Part shown: positions 59,078-64,000 of the stretch, one piece after another
Numbering within the stretch: position 1 is the stretch's first letter
Layout of the letters: each line of letters starts with the position of its first letter
Assembly: GCF_036030735.1 (NCBI RefSeq)
Contig: NZ_CP107928.1
Span: forward strand, 9,362,001 to 9,426,000
Length of the DNA stretch: 64,000 nucleotides
Source: Streptomyces sp. NBC_00425
GTDB taxonomy: Bacteria > Actinomycetota > Actinomycetes > Streptomycetales > Streptomycetaceae
Reading direction: 5' to 3'
The notes under the pieces: generated by a model
The model's input: the letters and a program-made list of their open reading frames with translations, nothing else
What the model was told of the DNA's origin: nothing
The model's database searches: none
Program-made: the position numbers and the translations under genes

Positions 59078-59469
59078 ACGGAACGGACCTGCACAAGACC
59101 GCCGCCGACTGCGCCGAGGGACTGCCCGGAGCAGCGCTGGAGCATCCCTTCGGCCCCGACTGGGAGGTCTTCAAGGTGCGCGGCAAGGTGTTCATGCTGA
59201 TGACCGAGGTCCCGGGGCGTCCCGTCCTGATCCTCAAGGCGGACCCCGGCGAGGCCCACGCCCTGCGCGGGCAGTACAGCCGCATCACCCCCGGATACCA
59301 CATGAACAAGAGGCACTGGATCACCGTGGAGGGCGGGGAAGGCGTCGACGAGAAGCTGGTCGAGGAACTCGTCACCGACTCCTACCGGCTCGTCGTCGCC
59401 CACCTGCCCAAGGCCGAGCGGCCCGTCGACCCGCACACCTACGGCACCGGCACGGTGGCGGCCGGGTGA
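59074..59469 (+). CDS. MmcQ/YjbR family DNA-binding-like protein, first of a pair
   Basis: A 131-residue protein with the MmcQ/YjbR (CyaY-like) fold: EHPFGPDWEVFKVRGKVFML, VLILKADPGEAHALRGQY, ITPGYHMNKRHWITVEGG and DSYRLVVAHLPKAER. I use a TTG start with AGGAAGG 9 nt upstream, overlapping the stop of a small upstream frame. Its stop overlaps the GTG of a paralogue (GTGA). Biochemical role is unknown for the family; paralogous pairing suggests a heteromer. Confidence 0.8.
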   Translation: MNGTDLHKTAADCAEGLPGAALEHPFGPDWEVFKVRGKVFMLMTEVPGRPVLILKADPGEAHALRGQYSRITPGYHMNKRHWITVEGGEGVDEKLVEELVTDSYRLVVAHLPKAERPVDPHTYGTGTVAAG

Positions 59470-59834
59470 GCGCGGCCGGTGACCGGCTCCAGGACACCGC
59501 TCGCCAGGCGGCCCTTGCCCTCCCCGACGTCAGCCACGGATACCCCTTCACCCCCGGACTCGACGTGTACAAGGTCGCTGGGAAGGTGTTCCTGATCGTC
59601 ACCGACGACCCGGACGAGCAGATCATCACGGTCAAGTGCGAACCCGAACACGCCCGCACGTACGTGCACGACCACGCCTCGATCACACCGGGCCGCTACC
59701 TCGACAAACGCCACTGGATCTCCCTGGGACCGGGACCCGGCATCACCGATCGACTGGTCACCGACGCGGTCGAGGATTCCTACGACCTGGTCACCGAGCG
59801 GCTGCCGCGAAGCGACCGCCCCGGTGCCCGATGA
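59466..59834 (+). CDS. MmcQ/YjbR family protein, second of a pair
   Basis: A 122-residue paralogue of the preceding protein: SHGYPFTPGLDVYKVAGKVF, IITVKCEPEHARTYVHDHAS, ITPGRYLDKRHWISLGPGPG and DSYDLVTERLPRSDR align motif by motif. The GTG start overlaps the upstream stop codon, so translation is coupled. It arose by tandem duplication, already well diverged. Confidence 0.8.
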   Translation: MSAAGDRLQDTARQAALALPDVSHGYPFTPGLDVYKVAGKVFLIVTDDPDEQIITVKCEPEHARTYVHDHASITPGRYLDKRHWISLGPGPGITDRLVTDAVEDSYDLVTERLPRSDRPGAR

Positions 59835-59937
59835 GCGCCGCGAGCTTCCCCGCGAGCGGCTGAGCCGACGCCTGTCAGTGTCCCGTGCAAGGCTCGTCAC
59901 ATCCGCAGACGCCCGCCTCCCACCACCCGCGAGACCG

Positions 59938-60668
59938 ATGGAACCGACCGAAGCGACTCTCCCGCTCTTGGGCGAGGAGCCCGCCCGGGCCCCTCGCTGA
60001 CCGCCTGCGCCCCACCCGGCTGAAAGAGGTCGTCGGGCAGGACCACCTCCTGGCCCCGGACGCCCCGCTGGGCCGCACGGTCGTCCAGCAGCACCTCAGC
60101 TCGGCCGCCCTGTGGGGGCCTCCCGGCATCGGGAAGACGACCATCGCCCGGCTCCTCGCCGACGGCAGCAACCTGGCCTTCGAACCGGTGTCGGCCACCT
60201 TCTCCGGCGTGGCCGACCTGCGGAAGGTCTTCGTTCGCAAACGAGGACATCGGAATGGCCGACCCGCACGCCGTCCAGCAGGCCCTCGCCGCCTGGGACG
60301 TGTACGAGCGACTCGGCTCTCCCGAGGGCGAGTTGGCGATCGCCCAGGCCGTCGTCTACCTCGCCACCGCCCCCGAATCCATCGCCGTCCACCGCGGCTT
60401 CGACGCCGCACACCGCGCTGCCCGCGCACCGGCTCCCTCATGCCGCCCGCCCACATCCTCAACGCCCCGACCCGGCTGATGAAGGACCTCGGCTACGTCA
60501 AGGGCTACCAGTACGACCCCGACACCGCTGACGGCTCCTCCGGCGCCGACTACCTCCCCGAAGGCATGGACCACGAGACGTACTACCAGCCCACCCGCAA
60601 CGGCTACGAAGCCCAGATCAGCGAACGGCTACGCCACTGGAACGCCCTGCGCGCCCGCCGACGCAGCG
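59938..60668 (+). pseudogene. rarA: rarA (mgsA) pseudogene with internal deletion and frameshifts
   Basis: The reading can be pieced together from several frames: an ATG-led start, then DRLRPTRLKEVVGQDHLLAP and Walker A WGPPGIGKTTIARLL (about 60000-60160), then a jump at about 60225-60235 directly to EDIGMADPHAVQQALAAWDV, AQAVVYLATAPESIAVHRGF and, after another shift near 60425, SLMPPAHILNAPTRLMKDLG and YVKGYQYDPDTADGSSGADY. In intact RarA, an AAA+ recombination factor of about 450 residues, some 170-190 residues with Walker B and sensor motifs lie between these parts. A further shift near 59990 separates the start codon. It cannot yield a working ATPase. Confidence 0.85.
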
Positions 60669-60702
60669 GCCGACCCGCGCCCGCCGACGCAGCGGCTGAC
60701 CC
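60651..60702. repeat. 26-bp tandem duplication at the end of the rarA remnant
   Basis: Two adjacent 26-nt copies starting GCGCCCGCCGACGC (60651-60676 and 60677-60702) differ at one base. Slippage in decaying sequence is the likely cause. Confidence 0.85.
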
Positions 60703-60986
60703 GCGCCGGCCGCGGAAGGCGAAACGTGTGTCGCGATCCTTCGACGGCTTCACCCTGTCGAAGGTTTCCGCTGCCACGCCGATCGTCGTGGCCACCCGAG
60801 TCCGAGCCGGTCGGGACAGACCCACATGTGGTCGATCGGCAGCGGGCGGCAGGACGGCTCCGCCCGGTCAAGCAGCACGCCTTCAACCCCGCCGAGCGGG
60901 GCCTCCCAGAGCTCGCGGACCAGCAGGGCGAGCCGGGGGTTCCGTGACACGTCGCGGGATGGTGCGCTGTGGATGCCGGGCTCCGG
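60703..60986. other. Non-coding remainder between rarA remnant and monooxygenase gene
   Basis: No gene with support. A minus-strand frame of 66 codons (60750-60950) reads LALLVRELWEAPLGGVEGVL and could be a fragment of something lost, but I recognise no family. Confidence 0.4.
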
Positions 60987-62480
60987 TCACGCGGTGCTCT
61001 GCCGTAGGTCGGTGACGCCGTCGGCGGTACGGGTGACGGTGAAGTCGCGCGCGTCGAACCGGCCGACCTCGGCGCGGAGCCGGTCGGTGGACCAGGGCCA
61101 GCTGAAGCTGTTGCGACCGTTGACGTCCAGGTAATAGCTCCTGCACCCGCCGGAGTTGTAGACGGTTCCGGCCAGAGCGGCCTGCAGTCGGGCGTTGTAC
61201 GCCGCCTGGACGTCGCCGCGTACCTCCAGGGCCGTCCAACTGCCCTCCCGCGCGGCCCTGATGGCGCTCAGGACGAGGTCGAGCTGCGCTTCCAGGATGG
61301 CGAACGCCGACGAGTGCCCGGTGCCCAGGCCGGGGCCGAGGAGCAGGAAGGCGTTGGGGAAGCCCGCGACGACGGTGCCGAGGTACGCCTCGGGGGAACC
61401 CCGCCAGTGGTCGGCGAGCGAGCGGCCCGCTCCGTCGTGGACGAGACCCGAGAGCGGCGTGTCGAGAATGTGGAATCCGGTGCCCAGGATGATCGCGTCC
61501 ACCTCGGCGGAACTGCCGTCGGCCCCACGCACGATGGTGTCTTCGACGGCCTGCGCTGCCGAGGCGTGCACGGCGACATTCGGCCGGTTCAGTGCCGGGT
61601 AGTAGTGGTTGGAGAACAGGATGCGCTTGCAGCCCAGGGTGTAGTCGGGAGTCAGCTTGCGGCGCAGTCCCGCGTCGCGGACGGTCGCGCGCAGATGGGC
61701 CCGCGCGACGGCCTGAACGCCGCGCATCAGCGAGGGGCGCCTGAACCCCCGTCCGAGCGCCTCCATGGCCCGGTACTCCAGCGACGCCACCGCGGCCCGC
61801 GCGCCGGGCAGACGACGCATCGCCCAGCGCTCGGCTTTCGGTATGTGATGGTCGAGCTTGGGGAGCACCCACTGGGCGGTGCGCTGGAACAGATGGAGTC
61901 GGGCCACCTCAGGCGCGATCGCCGGGACGAACTGCACGGCGGAGGCGCCGGTGCCGAGGACCGCGACCCGCTTGCCGCGCAGATCGTAGTCGTGGTTCCA
62001 GCGCGCGGAGTGGAACACCTCGCCGGGAAAGCGGTCAAGGCCGGGGACGTCCGGTAGAAGGGGCTCGTTCCACGGGCCGGCTCCGGCCACAAGGAACCGG
62101 GCAGTGAACTCGCCGGCATCCGTGCGCACGAGCCAGCGGGCTTCTCCGGGCTGCCATCGGGCCTCCGTCACGGACACCCCGAACAAGGTGCGCTCGCGAA
62201 GCCGGCAGGTGTCGGCGACCCGCTTCACGTACGCGAGGATCTCCGGCTGGTGGGCGTACACCCGTGTCCAGTCCGGATTGGGGGCGAAGGAGTAGCTGTA
62301 CAGGCGGGACGGCACGTCGCACTGGCAACCGGGGTAGGTGTTGGCACGCCACGTGCCGCCGAAGTCGTCTGACCGTTCGATGATCAGGAAATCCCGGATG
62401 CCGGCCTCGCGCAGCCTGGCCCCCGCGCCCACTCCGGAGATGCCTGCGCCGACGACGATGACCTCGAGATGTGTGCTCAT
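60987..62480 (-). CDS. Flavin-containing (Baeyer-Villiger-type) monooxygenase
   Basis: A 497-residue FAD/NADPH monooxygenase. FAD motif VIVVGAGISGVGAGARLREA at the N-terminus, the fingerprint FPGEVFHSARW (FxGxxxHxxxW) near 150-160, NADPH motif VAVLGTGASAVQFVPAI, and the late DAIILGTGFHILDTPLSGLV. This combination marks Baeyer-Villiger/FMO enzymes that insert oxygen next to a ketone or oxidise heteroatoms. The ATG overlaps the stop of the patatin gene (ATGA). Together they may turn a ketone into an ester and hydrolyse a lipid or ester. Confidence 0.88.
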   Translation of the reverse strand: MSTHLEVIVVGAGISGVGAGARLREAGIRDFLIIERSDDFGGTWRANTYPGCQCDVPSRLYSYSFAPNPDWTRVYAHQPEILAYVKRVADTCRLRERTLFGVSVTEARWQPGEARWLVRTDAGEFTARFLVAGAGPWNEPLLPDVPGLDRFPGEVFHSARWNHDYDLRGKRVAVLGTGASAVQFVPAIAPEVARLHLFQRTAQWVLPKLDHHIPKAERWAMRRLPGARAAVASLEYRAMEALGRGFRRPSLMRGVQAVARAHLRATVRDAGLRRKLTPDYTLGCKRILFSNHYYPALNRPNVAVHASAAQAVEDTIVRGADGSSAEVDAIILGTGFHILDTPLSGLVHDGAGRSLADHWRGSPEAYLGTVVAGFPNAFLLLGPGLGTGHSSAFAILEAQLDLVLSAIRAAREGSWTALEVRGDVQAAYNARLQAALAGTVYNSGGCRSYYLDVNGRNSFSWPWSTDRLRAEVGRFDARDFTVTRTADGVTDLRQSTA

Positions 62481-63421
62481 GCCTGGATGCTCCTGTCGAT
62501 GGCTCGCTTGACGCGGTCGGGTGCCGTGCGCAGGGAAACGTCGAGGGTGGCCGGCCGCCGCCGCAGGTCCATGAAGTTGGGCCCCATCACGGCCAGTTCC
62601 TGCGCTCCGGGCTCGATGCGGACCACGCGGCATCCCGCCGCGCGCAGCCGTGCCTCTTCCGTATCGACGGTCCTGGTCATCCACCGGCGCAGAACCCTTT
62701 CGAAACGGCTCAGACCGGTGGCCGGCGCGCCCCCGGAGGTCGACATGGGCGCGACGATCACGACCTCGTCCAGCCCCAGGGGCACCAGCAGGTCCGCCGA
62801 GGTAGGCGACAGCACTCCGCCGTCGACATAGGACCGTCCGCCGATCCGCACCGGCGGAAACCAGCCGGGGATCGCCCAGGACGCTGCGATGGCGCTGCCG
62901 AGGTCCGCGGCCGGGGCTCCCGGCGCGCCGAACGCGACCCGTCGGCCCGAACGCGCGTCGGCCGCGATCAGCCAGGTGCGCGTGGAGTCCAGCCAGGGTC
63001 CGCCGTCCGCCAGGGCGGCGCCGAACCGGTGCAGCCAGCGCGCATCGCCCCGACCGCGTGGCAGCAGCCCGACCAGCCCCGAACCCGGTGAGATCCGGCC
63101 CCGGACGGCGGCCGCGGCCAGCCCGGCGCCGGGCAGCCCGGGCCATGGAACCGGAGGCAGCGCACCGGGGTGGGTGTGGATGTGGTTGCGCAGCAGAGGG
63201 TCCGCGTCTGGCTCGGCCCGTAACGCCGCGAGCAGGTCGGACACGGACCGTCCGGAGCCGAGAGCGGACACGACTTCCGCTCCGGCGGACGTCCCCACCA
63301 GCACCTCGGCGGTGCGCGCGTCCCAGTTCAGCTGTTCCTCGGCGGCGGCGAGCGCGGCGATGGTCCACGCGAATCCGAGTGTGCCGCCACACCCGATGAC
63401 GAGCGCACGCCGTCGTGTCAC
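62477..63421 (-). CDS. Patatin-like phospholipase/esterase
   Basis: A 314-residue serine hydrolase with the patatin dyad: oxyanion loop GCGGTLG (10-16), nucleophile Ser45 in LVGTSAGAEV, and the Asp in SYVDGGVLSPTSADLL. GTG start with AGGAGG 6 nt upstream. No signal peptide. First gene of a two-gene operon with the monooxygenase and divergent from a TetR regulator, 58 bp away. Confidence 0.88.
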   Translation of the reverse strand: MTRRRALVIGCGGTLGFAWTIAALAAAEEQLNWDARTAEVLVGTSAGAEVVSALGSGRSVSDLLAALRAEPDADPLLRNHIHTHPGALPPVPWPGLPGAGLAAAAVRGRISPGSGLVGLLPRGRGDARWLHRFGAALADGGPWLDSTRTWLIAADARSGRRVAFGAPGAPAADLGSAIAASWAIPGWFPPVRIGGRSYVDGGVLSPTSADLLVPLGLDEVVIVAPMSTSGGAPATGLSRFERVLRRWMTRTVDTEEARLRAAGCRVVRIEPGAQELAVMGPNFMDLRRRPATLDVSLRTAPDRVKRAIDRSIQA

Positions 63422-63434
63422 AGATCCTCCTGGA

Positions 63435-63459
63435 ATTCAGATATCAAGGGAATCTGGAA
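63435..63459. promoter_or_regulatory. Candidate TetR operator
   Basis: Imperfect inverted repeat ATTCAGAT - 9 nt - ATCTGGAA (6 of 8 pairs) in the 58-bp gap between the divergent patatin and TetR genes. The whole regulatory region must fit here, so repression of both genes from this site is likely. Confidence 0.45.
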
Positions 63460-63479
63460 GCTAGCGGTATTCTGCGGGG

Positions 63480-64000
63480 GTGGCAAGACTGACCCGGGCC
63501 GAGAGTCAGGCCCGCACCCGCGAACATGTCCTCGACACCGCACACGAGTTGTTTCTGCGCGACGGCTTCACGACCACCTCCATCGAGCGGGTCGCGGAGG
63601 CCGCCGGCTACTCCAAGGGCGCGGTGTACTCCAACTTCTCGACCAAGAACGAGCTCTGCCTGGCCGTCCTCGACCGCATCGCCATGCAGCAAGTCGCGCA
63701 CATAGCCGCCGCGATGGGCGATGAGCCACGCGTCGAGGATCGCCTCGCCGGCTTCGCCCGCTGGGCCGAACAGCACATCGGCGACAGCTCGTGGACCGCC
63801 CTGGAGGTCGAGTTCGCCACCGCCAACCGCCACGACGCACAGGTCTGCGCGCAGCTCGCCCATCGACGCCGCACCGTCACCGGGGTCCTCGCGGACCTCA
63901 TCCGGGCTCAGACGCAGGAACTGGACGTCACGCCCGGCATGCCGGCGGACACCGCGGCCCTGATCCTGCTCAGCATCGGCATCGGCATCGGCGTCCAGCG
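63480..64000 (+). CDS. TetR-family regulator, 3' end beyond window
   Basis: 173 codons are present from a GTG with GGGG just upstream. The N-terminal HTH reads TREHVLDTAHELFLRDGF then TTTSIERVAEAAGYSKGAVY and SNFSTKNELCLAVLD, classical for TetR. The ligand domain continues to the window end. Divergent from the patatin-monooxygenase operon, it presumably represses that operon until a lipid, ketone or similar ligand binds. Confidence 0.9.
   Translation, partial: MARLTRAESQARTREHVLDTAHELFLRDGFTTTSIERVAEAAGYSKGAVYSNFSTKNELCLAVLDRIAMQQVAHIAAAMGDEPRVEDRLAGFARWAEQHIGDSSWTALEVEFATANRHDAQVCAQLAHRRRTVTGVLADLIRAQTQELDVTPGMPADTAALILLSIGIGIGVQ

Noticed and set aside
60750..60950. 66-codon minus-strand frame (LALLVRELWEAPLGG)
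   Set aside because: Reads protein-like but no family was recognised and neither a ribosome site nor a context supports it.

Overview
The window is a GC-rich actinobacterial chromosome segment, most likely from a Streptomyces. The evidence is the pervasive G/C third-position codon use, frequent GTG and TTG starts, Tat- and Sec-exported glycoside hydrolases with AbfB (CBM42) and ricin-type lectin modules, sugar ABC importers without their own ATPase, and LacI-type regulation of cellulases. The species cannot be told from sequence alone. I saw no tRNA, rRNA, CRISPR array or intact insertion sequence.

Layout. (1) 1-12.5 kb is an extracellular arabinan-degradation locus: a truncated GH127, four GH43 enzymes and a GH54 arabinofuranosidase, four of them with a C-terminal AbfB trefoil. 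A multidomain SpoIIE-type phosphatase is embedded in it. (2) 12.6-19.2 kb is a mixed stretch of small genes: a lipoprotein, VOC, SDR, ATP-grasp, DksA/TraR zinc finger, PD40 propeller, lamin-tail and DUF1569 proteins. (3) 19.4-22.9 kb is an ABC importer (lipoprotein plus two permeases fused in one chain) behind a good match to the actinobacterial iron box. (4) 23-28.4 kb holds membrane proteins, an orphan ricin lectin, an AraC regulator divergent from a phytanoyl-CoA-dioxygenase-like gene, and a small coupled gene. (5) 28.4-32.2 kb holds two tandem GH6 cellulases divergent from a CebR-like LacI regulator, with CebR-type palindromes between them.

(6) 32.5-44.7 kb is a second glycan locus. A 931-residue beta-helix/DNRLRE secreted enzyme is divergent from a LacI regulator. 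The regulator leads a run of GH2 beta-galactosidase, sugar-binding lipoprotein, two permeases and an intracellular GH51 arabinofuranosidase, which suggests uptake and hydrolysis of arabinogalacto-oligosaccharides. (7) 44.9-46.9 kb is a LysR regulator with a tartrate/malate dehydrogenase. (8) 47.2-58.3 kb is a probable amine or amino-acid catabolic unit: PucR regulator, SolA-like oxidase, HAD hydrolase, polar amino-acid ABC importer, OrdL/PuuB-like oxidase, GabD-like aldehyde dehydrogenase and D-2-hydroxyacid dehydrogenase. It is closed by a perfect 27-bp terminator, with a convergent cupin gene beyond. (9) 58.3-60.9 kb is decayed DNA: a probable transposase remnant, a coupled pair of MmcQ/YjbR genes and a rarA pseudogene. 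(10) 61-64 kb is a patatin-Baeyer-Villiger monooxygenase operon divergent from a TetR regulator cut by the window edge.

The first and sixth regions fit together: secreted GH127/GH43/GH54 enzymes would cut arabinan outside the cell, and the ABC importer with the signal-less GH2 and GH51 would finish the oligosaccharides inside. The most distinctive unexplained units are the iron-box importer and the 49-58 kb oxidase/dehydrogenase/importer cluster.
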